Both the position numbers and the translations under genes were made by a program. The notes below the pieces were generated by a model. That model saw nothing but the letters and a program-made list of their open reading frames with translations. It made no database searches and was not told the origin of the DNA. A stretch of DNA of 58,882 nt from a virus, in the IMG/VR virus record IMGVR_UViG_3300020463_001991, positions 1 through 58,882 of that record; one strand, given 5' to 3'. Shown piece by piece: positions 25,065 through 34,058 of the stretch; position 1 is the first letter of the stretch; each line of letters begins with the position of its first letter.

Positions 25065-26009
25065 ATGGTTGATCCAATAAAAACTACTGGCGAAATAGTC
25101 AACAAAAATGATGTGCAAGACGACCCAGCAGAAGATCCAAACAAGATTCAAGTAAACATTGATGAACTGAAAAAAACCAAAGTGCATATTTGTATGCCTT
25201 GTTACGGTGGTATGTTACATGAATCTACCTTTATGAGTTATATACGATGGTCAAACACTGCACGACAACTTGGCATTGACTACACAGTAGAAACACTCAC
25301 AAATGAAAGTTTAATATCACGTGCAAGAAATACAATGGTTGCTAAGTTTTTAAACAACAAAGAGTCCACACACCTTATGTTTATAGATAGTGATATAGGT
25401 TGGGAGCCGTGGCACTTATTGTTATTGTTGCACCACGACAAAGATGTAATTGGCGGTATGTACCCCCTTAAGGGCTTGCCAGTAAAATGGTGCATAAATG
25501 CAGTAGAAAATGGCGAAGAAGAAGACGCAGGTAGACTAATCGAAGTTTCAAAAACCGGCACAGGTTTCATGCTGATCAAACGTGATGTGTTTGCTAAACT
25601 AGTTGATCATCCAGCCACTGTGCCATTTACAAATGACATTGGGTTACCCGAAGAACTAAACAAAGACATGCGTACATTCTTTGACACAGATGTCCGCGAA
25701 GGCCGTTACTATTCAGAAGACTGGACATTTTGTGAAAACTGGAGAGACCTAGGTGGTAAAGTATGGGTTGACAAACGTATATTATTAAAGCACACAGGAA
25801 CATACACATATGATGCGGTCGGTCAAGATGCAACCTATAGAGCACTACATGAAGAATTAAAAGATACTGCACCTGTACAAGTTGATCCAGAACAAGGCAA
25901 AATAGAACAAGGCACTATTCCACAACAACAAGCAGATCTTCCACCAGAACGCAGAAGTGCAAAGGTACTTGCTAAGACGGCAGGCAAACGCAAGAAGAAA
26001 GCAAGTTAG
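25065..26009 (+). CDS. GT-A glycosyltransferase-like protein
   Basis: The 314-residue product starts at ATG 25065 behind GAGGA, preferred to a TTG at 25047. The GT-A pattern is visible: KVHICMPCYGG, an RARNTMVAKFL helix, and HLMFIDSDIGWEP with the DxD metal motif. Later EDWTFCENWRDLGGKVWVD supplies the ED(x) acceptor-side acidic segment. A basic C-terminal tail (GKRKKKAS) follows. It could glycosylate virion proteins or modified DNA; the target is unknown. Confidence 0.75.
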   Translation: MVDPIKTTGEIVNKNDVQDDPAEDPNKIQVNIDELKKTKVHICMPCYGGMLHESTFMSYIRWSNTARQLGIDYTVETLTNESLISRARNTMVAKFLNNKESTHLMFIDSDIGWEPWHLLLLLHHDKDVIGGMYPLKGLPVKWCINAVENGEEEDAGRLIEVSKTGTGFMLIKRDVFAKLVDHPATVPFTNDIGLPEELNKDMRTFFDTDVREGRYYSEDWTFCENWRDLGGKVWVDKRILLKHTGTYTYDAVGQDATYRALHEELKDTAPVQVDPEQGKIEQGTIPQQQADLPPERRSAKVLAKTAGKRKKKAS

Positions 26010-26014
26010 CATCT

Positions 26015-26022
26015 GATAAATA
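26015..26022 (+). promoter_or_regulatory. T4-type late promoter-like box GATAAATA
   Basis: The octamer follows the glycosyltransferase stop and lies only 7 bp before the next ATG, implying a very short or absent leader if used. Confidence 0.4.
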
Positions 26023-26029
26023 CGATGTT

Positions 26030-29000
26030 ATGAAAGCAACCTGGTTTGAAAATAAAGAATTAATAACACTATACACTGACGATAGATACTTTGGTGCAGA
26101 TGTACCTGACAGTTATCAAAAACGTCCTAGCAAACCTGTGCCTGTTGACAGTCTGTTTGGCTATGAGCCTGCAAGTAAGATGGACGACATACATCACAAA
26201 GATAGTATGCTGAAAATTGCACTGCAAATGAAAGCAGGCACTTGGGATGGCCCACCTATTGTTGTACGCAAAGATCCTAAAGGGTATCAAGTATTAGATG
26301 GACATCACAGAATGCATGCGGCTCGTAAAGCAGGCATAGACACACTTGATGCAGTGATAGTAGATAGAGAAGACATCGAATACTCAGATGAAGTCAAAGA
26401 ACAACAAGCAAACGAAAGTTATAGTGCCAACGAGGTTGATGCCCTTTATGCAGAATGGGATCATGAATACCCTGTAGAATATGCAGAATTTTTAGGTAAA
26501 ACATTTGGTTCGCCAGACGAACTAACTAAAGAACAAGCAGTTTGGCATAACAAAGACGGATTCAAAAGAATTGTTGTAAGAGATGAATACATATTGCATG
26601 GCTCACCAGCACCACACTATGACTTTGTGTACTGTTACATTGACTTAGAAGTGCCAGAAGAACTTAGTGATGAACTTGCAGAATGTTCGGGTAGTATATT
26701 AATCGACCATCTAAAAAATACAGTTGGTGCTAGATGCGGAAGTTTAACTGCAAACGCAACAACATTAAATTTTGTTTTAGATGTCGTCGCAGGCAGAGTA
26801 GAGCCAACAAAAGAAGAATATGAAAAACGTATTTTAGACATGAAAGATATGTTTGCCCAAGATGAAATGTACGAATTGGATTGGTGGGAAGATAATGCCG
26901 GAGATGCAGATCCAGATAATCCTTTTTATGCTGAAGATTTAAAGGAAGCCTCAGGTTACATACCAACTGCCGCACAAGCAAACGATCCAAGATTTAAAAC
27001 TGCACTCACTGTTGATGTACGTCCAGGTGAAGACCAACGCAACATAGAAAAACTTGGTTTGAATCTTAACATGGATCTAGTAAACAAAACCAAGCCAGGC
27101 AAAAAACGTAAGAAAAAAACATTAGCCGAAAGCCTGATGGAAAAGTATCAAGTTTTCAAGGAAGAAGACCTAGTTGAAGTTGATATGTCAAGCAGTGCTT
27201 TACGCAGTTGGGCAAAAAGTGAAATGGCACAAGGCGTAAATGCTGGCTTTGAATTAGAACTTATATTTGCAAATACCGAACGTGACGAAGACGAATACTC
27301 TGACGAAGCAAACATGGACTATGACGAACCAATTGGCAACCTAGATGACATTATCACATTCTACGATGGTGATAATTATGCTTGGGAAAGTATGCAACCA
27401 GTAGACGACGATCGATTTCGGGAAGTAGTGCTTGATGACCTTATGGAATATCAAAGCGAACAATTTTTTGATTGGTGGAACGACAATGGTGAGGAAATGG
27501 TCCGCGATGAGATGGAAAGAGAATTTGATAGAAAACCAACCGACGAAGAGTTTGAAGAAGAGTTTGAAAACGAAGGAGAGCTATTTACACGTGTACGTGA
27601 GGACGAAGAAGACAAGCACCGAGACGATATAACTTGGGCTCAATTTTGGGAAGCACACCAGGTAGAAGCAATGAGCGATCTCCTACTTAAATACGATCTA
27701 GTTTGGCCTTATCAAACGGGTAGCATGGGCGGTAGTCTACCTGTTGACAGTTGGGCAGAACAAATTGCAGAAATAACTGGCAAGGGTGTAAATGTAAGTG
27801 CTACATATCACGGCAGTGATAAAGTAGCGGGCAAGTATACTATTGAACCAGACAGTAGTTTAACTGCCGACGAAGGGCCAGACAGTGGTTACGAATTGGT
27901 ATCACCAGTAATGCCTCTTGATGAAGCACTGGATCAACTAGGAAAACTATTTGATTACATCGAAGAACAAGATGGAGATATCTACACAAACGATAGCACC
28001 GGACTACACATGAACATAAGTGTACCGCAAGGCAACGACATAGACTATACAAAACTTGTGCTATTCTCAGGTGACAAGTACATACTTGACAAATACAACA
28101 GGCTCAGCAACAACTATGCAGACAGTGCATTAGGACAGTTGGAAGCTCGTGCTGGTCAGATGGATGCTAATCGTGCGGCCGAAGCTATGCAAAAAATGAA
28201 AGACAACTTAGAAGACACCGCTGAAGAATATGTACGTGCTGGTACTGGACAAGCAAAGTACACAAGCATACACATCAAAGATGGATATATTGAATTCCGT
28301 GGTCCAGGTGGTAGATATACTGATAAAAGTTTTGGCGAAACTATGAATACAATGTTGAGGTTTGCACGAGCAATGACCATAGCAGCCGATCCACAAGCGT
28401 ACAGGCAAGAGTACCAAAAGAAATTGTATAAGACTCTGAGTAAAGGCGGACAACAAGAACGTACTATAGATACCCTGTTTGCTGACTTTCAATCAGGTGA
28501 CATCAACAAAGAAGTATTTAAAAAACGTTGGGCCAATCTTGTTGTCAAACAGCAACAGGATCAAGCAATACTAAACAAACTTGATGACCGTCCAGACGAT
28601 AAACGTTTGGCAAAAGCAAAACAGTTACAGAAGGATCTTGGTGGGCCACAGAAGCCATGGAAGTACTCTATACAGTACAAAAGAGAAAATGGCACGGTGG
28701 ACACAACGTACGGTAAAGTAAAAGCATCCACTGCTCAACTAGCAACACAGGCTGCAGTGCAAAATGCACTTGACAGGTTTGATAATCCACAGTTTAAAAC
28801 TTCTACACCAGATTTCAACACATTAAAAGTAGAGATTGATCTTCCTGATGCACAAAACTTTAGATACAGAGTGCCTTATACAAAAGGAGATGGTGGCATA
28901 TACCACTATGAGGGCGACATTAGAGCAGAGGATGCTGATAAGGCAAGAGACCAAGTGATTAACGCCGCAAAAGGATATTTTGTAATGAATCCGCAATTTA

Positions 29001-29056
29001 CACCTAATTATATTGATACAGACATTTTTAGTTTGGATGCCGCATGGATGAGATAA
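26030..29056 (+). CDS. Large ParB-fold / amidoligase-like multidomain protein
   Basis: The 1008-residue protein has an N-terminal ParB/Srx-type segment (VVRKDPKGYQVLDGHHRMHAA, near residues 80-100). Further on it has motifs of the COOH-NH2 amidoligase family: GFELEL (406-411), GYELVSPVMPLDEAL, DSTGLHMNISVP (His660) and GYIEFRGP (Glu755, Arg757). Between them is a strongly acidic insert. Amidoligases form amide or peptide bonds using ATP. The C-terminal 250 residues are unrecognised. The gene sits among virion candidates. ParB-like is moderately sure; amidoligase is motif-based. Confidence 0.65.
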   Translation: MKATWFENKELITLYTDDRYFGADVPDSYQKRPSKPVPVDSLFGYEPASKMDDIHHKDSMLKIALQMKAGTWDGPPIVVRKDPKGYQVLDGHHRMHAARKAGIDTLDAVIVDREDIEYSDEVKEQQANESYSANEVDALYAEWDHEYPVEYAEFLGKTFGSPDELTKEQAVWHNKDGFKRIVVRDEYILHGSPAPHYDFVYCYIDLEVPEELSDELAECSGSILIDHLKNTVGARCGSLTANATTLNFVLDVVAGRVEPTKEEYEKRILDMKDMFAQDEMYELDWWEDNAGDADPDNPFYAEDLKEASGYIPTAAQANDPRFKTALTVDVRPGEDQRNIEKLGLNLNMDLVNKTKPGKKRKKKTLAESLMEKYQVFKEEDLVEVDMSSSALRSWAKSEMAQGVNAGFELELIFANTERDEDEYSDEANMDYDEPIGNLDDIITFYDGDNYAWESMQPVDDDRFREVVLDDLMEYQSEQFFDWWNDNGEEMVRDEMEREFDRKPTDEEFEEEFENEGELFTRVREDEEDKHRDDITWAQFWEAHQVEAMSDLLLKYDLVWPYQTGSMGGSLPVDSWAEQIAEITGKGVNVSATYHGSDKVAGKYTIEPDSSLTADEGPDSGYELVSPVMPLDEALDQLGKLFDYIEEQDGDIYTNDSTGLHMNISVPQGNDIDYTKLVLFSGDKYILDKYNRLSNNYADSALGQLEARAGQMDANRAAEAMQKMKDNLEDTAEEYVRAGTGQAKYTSIHIKDGYIEFRGPGGRYTDKSFGETMNTMLRFARAMTIAADPQAYRQEYQKKLYKTLSKGGQQERTIDTLFADFQSGDINKEVFKKRWANLVVKQQQDQAILNKLDDRPDDKRLAKAKQLQKDLGGPQKPWKYSIQYKRENGTVDTTYGKVKASTAQLATQAAVQNALDRFDNPQFKTSTPDFNTLKVEIDLPDAQNFRYRVPYTKGDGGIYHYEGDIRAEDADKARDQVINAAKGYFVMNPQFTPNYIDTDIFSLDAAWMR

Positions 29057-29352
29057 TGAAAAAAGAAGTCTTAGATAACGCCGTACAAATGCGTATTGAT
29101 GTACATCATAAACATATTGGACGCAATGGAGAACCAAGGTATCGTTTGTATATAAACGACGAACTGTTCAGCGAACGTTGTTATCGATTTGAATCTGATA
29201 TGTATCTAACTGAACAATTGTTTGTGACCAAAAAAGAAGGAACTTATAGAATAAGGATCGAAAGCATAAGTGATTTTACTTACAAATTAAGAAATTTAAG
29301 ATGTAAATATGGTACAGCACAAATAATCAACGATGAAGTATTTAAACTATGA
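29056..29352 (+). CDS. Small beta-rich hypothetical protein
   Basis: The 98-residue protein is placed at ATG 29056, overlapping the large gene's stop by 1 nt, rather than at ATG 29044. Alternating hydrophobic residues (RYRLYINDELFSERCYRF, TYRIRIESISDF) indicate a small beta-sandwich or OB-like domain, common in phage structural accessory proteins. It overlaps the next gene by 4 nt. Function unknown. Confidence 0.6.
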   Translation: MKKEVLDNAVQMRIDVHHKHIGRNGEPRYRLYINDELFSERCYRFESDMYLTEQLFVTKKEGTYRIRIESISDFTYKLRNLRCKYGTAQIINDEVFKL

Positions 29353-30011
29353 GAGCTAGTGAATTTATAATCGAAGGCAAACGCATTCCGCGTAAGAAAG
29401 GCCAACCAGCTGGTAGCAAAAAACACAGTGATTTGTATACTGATGAAAATCCTAAAGGTACAATACATGGACTTAAATTTGCCACAGTAGCAGATGCGAA
29501 GGCTAGTGTCAGCAAGATACGCAACTCTGGTAAGAAACACGCACATAAAATACAAGCCGCAGTTGCTATGGAACAAAGAGCAAAAGCCGCAGGTAAAGCA
29601 TCAGCGGCCGCAGTGTATAGAACTTTTATAAATGCTATGAAAAAGAAGACCAAAGAAAAAAATGAATCTGTAGAAGAAACCAAGGAAGCACCAAGCGGAC
29701 ATTATTTCACAAAAAGTGGTAACTTAGTAAAAGGCAAACTTACAAAAGACGCAAAAGAACGTGGGGCAAGAGAAACAGATCCTAAAGACAAATCACGAAG
29801 TAAAGTACCAAAAGTATCGCAATACAATGAAAACTTTGCAGACGGCAAGAAAAAAGGCAAAAGCAGACCAGGACGTGTGAAACGTTCAGGTGCAAGTTGT
29901 AACGGATCAGTTACTGATCTACGTGCCCGTGCCAAAAAAGCATCAGGTGAAAAAGCAAAAATGTACCATTGGTGTGCTAACATGAAGTCAGGTAAGAAGA
30001 AGAAAAAATGA
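29349..30011 (+). CDS. Basic protein with capsid-targeting-like N-terminus
   Basis: The 220-residue, strongly basic protein starts MRASEFIIEG. This resembles the roughly 10-residue capsid-targeting sequences of T4 internal proteins, cut by the gp21 protease after hydrophobic-x-Glu before Ala/Gly/Ser; here IIE is followed by G. The C-terminus has two Cys (GASCNGS, YHWCANMK) and a poly-Lys end. Abundant Lys/Ala suggests DNA binding. An internal head protein is my best guess; no enzyme motif is visible. Confidence 0.6.
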   Translation: MRASEFIIEGKRIPRKKGQPAGSKKHSDLYTDENPKGTIHGLKFATVADAKASVSKIRNSGKKHAHKIQAAVAMEQRAKAAGKASAAAVYRTFINAMKKKTKEKNESVEETKEAPSGHYFTKSGNLVKGKLTKDAKERGARETDPKDKSRSKVPKVSQYNENFADGKKKGKSRPGRVKRSGASCNGSVTDLRARAKKASGEKAKMYHWCANMKSGKKKKK

Positions 30012-30196
30012 AAGCAGAAGAGATACTCAAAGAAGGATTGATGTACAAAGGTTATCCTTGTACCAAAGACTGCTCAGGACACATGGCCGGTTATGCTTGG
30101 GCACAACAACGCAATATAGTTAATCCACAAGAACTTCCTACAGATACAAACAACAGTTTCTATGAAGGCATGTTAAGTTTCACAGAAGGCAAGTAG
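30008..30196 (+). CDS. Small Cys-motif protein with capsid-targeting-like N-terminus
   Basis: The 62-residue protein starts MKAEEILKEG, where LKE then G fits a T4 prohead-protease site. The body has YPCTKDCSGHMAGYAWA, a Cys/His motif I recall in short marine phage proteins. It overlaps the previous gene by 4 nt and abuts the next. Metal or structural roles are possible; no function is known. Confidence 0.6.
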   Translation: MKAEEILKEGLMYKGYPCTKDCSGHMAGYAWAQQRNIVNPQELPTDTNNSFYEGMLSFTEGK

Positions 30197-30403
30197 ATGA
30201 AAATTAGAGATATAGTTCAAGAAGATGCAGATGCAACAACATCTAGCTCTGGTGACATAGCAACTGTTAATGCTCCTTTATTTAGAAAACCTATCAAAAG
30301 AAATCAAAAAAATAAGAAATATGCTAATAGCCCTAGTTATGATAAATATAACATAACAGGGGAACAAAATGTTAGCAGACGATCTAAAAACATTATTGGC
30401 TAG
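30197..30403 (+). CDS. Small basic protein with similar N-terminus
   Basis: The 68-residue protein starts MKIRDIVQED, again a short helix ending in Glu, followed by a Ser/Thr stretch and a Lys/Asn/Arg-rich tail. It begins 1 nt after the preceding stop and its last 35 nt overlap the dps gene. Unstructured and probably nucleic-acid binding. The possible cleavage site is poorer than in its two upstream neighbours because Asp follows the Glu. Confidence 0.55.
   Translation: MKIRDIVQEDADATTSSSGDIATVNAPLFRKPIKRNQKNKKYANSPSYDKYNITGEQNVSRRSKNIIG
30341..30348 (+). promoter_or_regulatory. T4-type late promoter-like box GATAAATA
   Basis: Located inside the 3' end of the small basic gene and 20 bp before the dps start. 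The sequence context TATGATAAATATA is nearly identical to the copy at 2604. Confidence 0.45.
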
Positions 30404-30812
30404 TGAATATGCTTTTGCAATCAAAGCACAGTATTTTCATTGGAACGTGGAGGGAAGTCACTTTAGATCGTATCATAAGTTTTTTGAAGAATTATACTTA
30501 GAAATCAGCGAAAATGCAATCGACCAAATTGCAGAATATATTAGAACACTAGACACTTACACACCAGGATCATTCGAGAGATTTGCAGAGCTAAGTGTTA
30601 TTCAAGGCCAACTTAAAGTACCAAGAGCAATGATAATGATGCAGGAATTGCTTGAAGATAATTTTAAGCTAGAAGCCATACTGAAACAATCATTTGAATC
30701 TGCACAAGCAGAGAATAACAGAGGAATAGAAAATTTTATTGCTGAGCGACTGGATGCTCATGCTAAACACAGATGGATGCTGAAAAGTTTTTTAAAAGAG
30801 AGTAGAGAGTAA
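30369..30812 (+). CDS. dps: Dps-like ferritin family protein
   Basis: The 147-residue four-helix protein has the Dps ferroxidase pattern: QYFHWNVEG (His24), YHKFF (His36), then IDQIAEYIR (Asp52, Glu56). Dps dodecamers store iron and protect DNA from peroxide damage. ACAGGGGA gives a good ribosome site, and a late-type box lies upstream. There is no long basic N-terminus for direct DNA binding. Its place within a cluster of possible internal head proteins raises the option that it is packaged or protects phage DNA late in infection. Confidence 0.88.
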   Translation: MLADDLKTLLASEYAFAIKAQYFHWNVEGSHFRSYHKFFEELYLEISENAIDQIAEYIRTLDTYTPGSFERFAELSVIQGQLKVPRAMIMMQELLEDNFKLEAILKQSFESAQAENNRGIENFIAERLDAHAKHRWMLKSFLKESRE

Positions 30813-30814
30813 AG

Positions 30815-31837
30815 ATGGATAACAGTTTTGCGGCATTAGTAGGCAAGTTAAATGAGATAGATAACGGTCGTCCAATACAGGATAAGCAATTCAAGCCAAA
30901 CACCAATGTTTCAGAAGGCTTGAAACAAAATGACATGACCAGCATATTAGAAAATATGTATAGGGATCAACCATTTGAAAGTGCAAAATCTTTAGACAGT
31001 GGCACTACTAAACAGTTTCAAAAAGACTATAAGCCAAAGCAACTACCAGCTGACTATAAGATGCCTAGTGTTGGCCCTGTGCTCGGCAGTACAAAACAGT
31101 TAAAAAATCCAACAAAAGGCTACATGGTAGGTGATAGTATTGACCCAGATATGTTGGCAAAAATAGCTGATGACGCAGAAGAAATTGAAATGGATTCAGA
31201 TGGTGTTGACATTGATATCAAAGACTATGATAAAAATGAGTACGACCAAGAAGGTGCAAATGCAAAAGATCATTTAGCTCGTGCCGCCGATGCCGCCCTT
31301 GAATTACAAGGTATCTTAGATGATGATGAGAACTTACCAGAATGGGTACAAGGAAAAATTATAAAAGCATTAGATTATCTGGATATCTCAAGAGATTACA
31401 TGAAGCAGGAACTAGGTGAAGTGTACAAGCCACATAAGGGTAGTGAAGAATCATGGGACGGCGTAAATCCAAGCACTGCACAAACACTTGCAACAAACAA
31501 ACAAGGATATGAAGGCCCAGTTGCTCCAGAAGGAGAGAAAGATCCTACACAGTTAACTAAGATTACTAAAGAAGATAGTATTGGCAAGAAAAAATCTATT
31601 ATGGATTATCTTGCTGACGTAGAACACCAACGTAACGAAGAGATGTTAGCAGAGCCAATCAAAACGTTTAAGACTGGCGACGGTAAAGAAATGAAAATAT
31701 ATGGCACAGAAGATGATGGTTATAGAGTAAAAGTTAACGGCAAAGAATCAAAAAAATCTTTTGGTAAACTATCAGATGCAGTTCTTGCATGTGAAACATT
31801 TATACAAAGATCAAACGACTATGTGAGTGAGAGCTGA
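30815..31837 (+). CDS. Acidic phage protein, possible virion component
   Basis: The 340-residue protein starts 2 nt after dps. It is hydrophilic and mostly disordered in the N-terminal half. Residues 120-150 form an acidic patch. A helical middle (LARAADAALELQGIL) follows, and the C-terminus has a small beta unit (EMKIYGTEDDGYRVKVNGKE) like a single-strand annealing or KOW-type hairpin. It overlaps the next gene by 1 nt. No function recognised. Confidence 0.6.
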   Translation: MDNSFAALVGKLNEIDNGRPIQDKQFKPNTNVSEGLKQNDMTSILENMYRDQPFESAKSLDSGTTKQFQKDYKPKQLPADYKMPSVGPVLGSTKQLKNPTKGYMVGDSIDPDMLAKIADDAEEIEMDSDGVDIDIKDYDKNEYDQEGANAKDHLARAADAALELQGILDDDENLPEWVQGKIIKALDYLDISRDYMKQELGEVYKPHKGSEESWDGVNPSTAQTLATNKQGYEGPVAPEGEKDPTQLTKITKEDSIGKKKSIMDYLADVEHQRNEEMLAEPIKTFKTGDGKEMKIYGTEDDGYRVKVNGKESKKSFGKLSDAVLACETFIQRSNDYVSES

Positions 31838-33219
31838 TGCGATTACTACATCTACTAGAGGACGACACAATGAAAATCAAAGAAGTGCAAATGCAAGAAG
31901 CTACTCCAAACTATGAGGTTAATCCTGCACAGGCAAGGCTTAGTGCCATTGCAGTGAAACTTATGGACAAAGCCGACACTGTTACAGATACAAATTTGCA
32001 AATAGCCTTGACAAGAGTAGCACAACACTTACCAGAGTATGGAATAGAGTTTGGTCCTAAGAGTATTCAGGACTTGTTAGATATTGTAAACTCAGAAGGC
32101 AAACATGCAGAACCTGATATGCCAATGGATAATAAAAACCCAATCAAAGTTACCAAAGAAACCCTTATGAAGATGATGGCTTACGGCCAGAAGATGGTTG
32201 ATAAAGAAGGCACAGTGAAGCCAGACCTAGAAGAAAACGGTTTACAACGCTACACTGGTATTGAAAAATATGGTAAAGAAGGTTTTGAAGCACTACAACA
32301 AGCAGGTAGAGATGGTGCAAACGAAAAAGAAAAAGGTGCTATCAAAGACAAGTATTTAAAAAATGATATTCATGAAGACGTTGAAGATTATGAAAAAGTT
32401 ACTGCAAGGCAGATGCATAAGCGGTTACGCACATTGATAAAAGATATTGCTATATTAAACGCAAAAATTAACGAACTAAGCGATATGGACAATGGTGATT
32501 TAACCGATCAAATATCAACAATGTTCAAACATGTGCAAGGCTTATACGGAGTCGTAGGAAGAGCACAGAAAATTGTTCCTGTGTATGAAGGCTATGGTAG
32601 TATGGTATCCCCAGAAACCAAAGCTAGAATAGATGCAAAAGTGCCTGCTCCTAAACAAGATCCAAAAACTGCAAAATTGCAAAAAAAGATTGATGGCATA
32701 AAAAAAATGAAAAAAGGATCTGTAGGCAAAACTGCAGGTGAAATGAACGAAGCTATTCCAACCAGTGAATTTGATTATGACTTAATGAAATTCTACAAAA
32801 AAGTTATGAAACTTGAAGACGAAAACCAACACGGTAAAGTTGCAGAAATGCTTGTGCAATTATACGGAACTGGTCCAGAATCAATGGTTATACGTGGCAT
32901 CAATGGCATGCACAGTAATCAAGGCAGTATTATGCCTGAGCAACAGAGACTCCGTGATATGATTTCAAACAAGTACTACAAAAAACTCGAACAAGAAGTT
33001 GAGGAGTTGAAAAAAACCTCACCAGCATACACTATGAGAAATGAAGGTGCAATATCTGACTTGTTTAAAACTACCACTGCTGAAAAGCGGGCAAAAGAGC
33101 AAACTGGCAGTGCCTACGATGCCGCAATGGTTGACAAGCATACTAAAAAGTATGAAAAGCAAGGACTTGAACCAGAAGATGCACGTAAGTATGCATATCG
33201 TAAAGTATTTGGGAAATAA
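31837..33219 (+). CDS. Helical phage protein, possible internal virion component
   Basis: The 460-residue protein starts within the preceding stop (TGATG). The opening MRLLHLLEDD and a second Met with MKIKEVQMQEA resemble capsid-targeting peptides ending in Glu; MQE followed by A would be a plausible cleavage site. The rest is charged and helical with repeated Lys-rich linkers and ends YAYRKVFGK. No enzymatic motif. It may be a scaffold or internal protein. Confidence 0.55.
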   Translation: MRLLHLLEDDTMKIKEVQMQEATPNYEVNPAQARLSAIAVKLMDKADTVTDTNLQIALTRVAQHLPEYGIEFGPKSIQDLLDIVNSEGKHAEPDMPMDNKNPIKVTKETLMKMMAYGQKMVDKEGTVKPDLEENGLQRYTGIEKYGKEGFEALQQAGRDGANEKEKGAIKDKYLKNDIHEDVEDYEKVTARQMHKRLRTLIKDIAILNAKINELSDMDNGDLTDQISTMFKHVQGLYGVVGRAQKIVPVYEGYGSMVSPETKARIDAKVPAPKQDPKTAKLQKKIDGIKKMKKGSVGKTAGEMNEAIPTSEFDYDLMKFYKKVMKLEDENQHGKVAEMLVQLYGTGPESMVIRGINGMHSNQGSIMPEQQRLRDMISNKYYKKLEQEVEELKKTSPAYTMRNEGAISDLFKTTTAEKRAKEQTGSAYDAAMVDKHTKKYEKQGLEPEDARKYAYRKVFGK

Positions 33220-33220
33220 C

Positions 33221-34057
33221 ATGTCTATAGAAGAACGCAAACTAACAGGCGGCGAAAAGCGTAGCAAAGAAGCCAACTTTAAAAAACTTAAAAAGAACAA
33301 GAAAGACTTTATTGATCGTTACGGCAAAGAAGAAGGCGAAGGTGTAATGCATGCCATAGCCACCAACCGTGCCAAAAATGAAGATGCTGAGTACAAGCCA
33401 CACATGATGTACAAAGGCACAGAAAAAGAATACAGAGCTTTTAAGCCCTCTAAAAAAGATCATCACGATAGATTAATGGGTACTGGTTACGATCATGATG
33501 ATCCAGAAACAAATAAGATTGAAGAGAAGGCAAAGTATAAAAGCGATCCTAAACTAAAAAATTTACGCATAAGCGATATTCCAAGCGAGTATGAAAAACG
33601 CAAGTTTGCGGCACAAACTTCTAAGAAACATGAAAAGAATGAAGATGTAGGAACTGACCTACCAACAACCAATCAACGCACACAACGTATGCTTAATTTG
33701 ATACGTGCAAACAATCCAACTGCAAAAAATGACTTTGAAGCAATACTGCTATCACTGGCAAAGGCAAAGAAAAATTTAAGCAATGAGGAAGATCAAGCAG
33801 ATATAAATGCACTCCGACAAGATGTAGATGGCTTAAAGTTACTTGTGAATCAAATGAAAGGCAAGGTAGACGGCCTAAACGAAAGTGCAACACTGATCAC
33901 TGAAGATGAATTTGACATGCTCGCAGAGAAAAAAGATGCTTGTTATCACAAAGTCAAGTCAAGATACAAAGTATGGCCAAGTGCATATGCATCAGGTGCG
34001 TTAGTACAGTGTCGTAAAAAAGGTGCAAAGAACTGGGGCAATAGCAAAAAAAAGTAA
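33221..34057 (+). CDS. Basic phage protein with C-terminal Cys/Lys module
   Basis: The 278-residue protein starts at ATG 33221, one nt after the preceding stop; the in-frame region upstream is not needed. It is Lys/Glu-rich with a coiled-coil middle. The C-terminal module (KDACYHKVKSRYKVW, then SGALVQCRKKGAKNWG and a KKK end) has two Cys and aromatic residues. Similar short modules end other proteins in this cluster. Nucleic-acid or capsid binding is possible. Confidence 0.6.
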   Translation: MSIEERKLTGGEKRSKEANFKKLKKNKKDFIDRYGKEEGEGVMHAIATNRAKNEDAEYKPHMMYKGTEKEYRAFKPSKKDHHDRLMGTGYDHDDPETNKIEEKAKYKSDPKLKNLRISDIPSEYEKRKFAAQTSKKHEKNEDVGTDLPTTNQRTQRMLNLIRANNPTAKNDFEAILLSLAKAKKNLSNEEDQADINALRQDVDGLKLLVNQMKGKVDGLNESATLITEDEFDMLAEKKDACYHKVKSRYKVWPSAYASGALVQCRKKGAKNWGNSKKK

Positions 34058-34058
34058 C

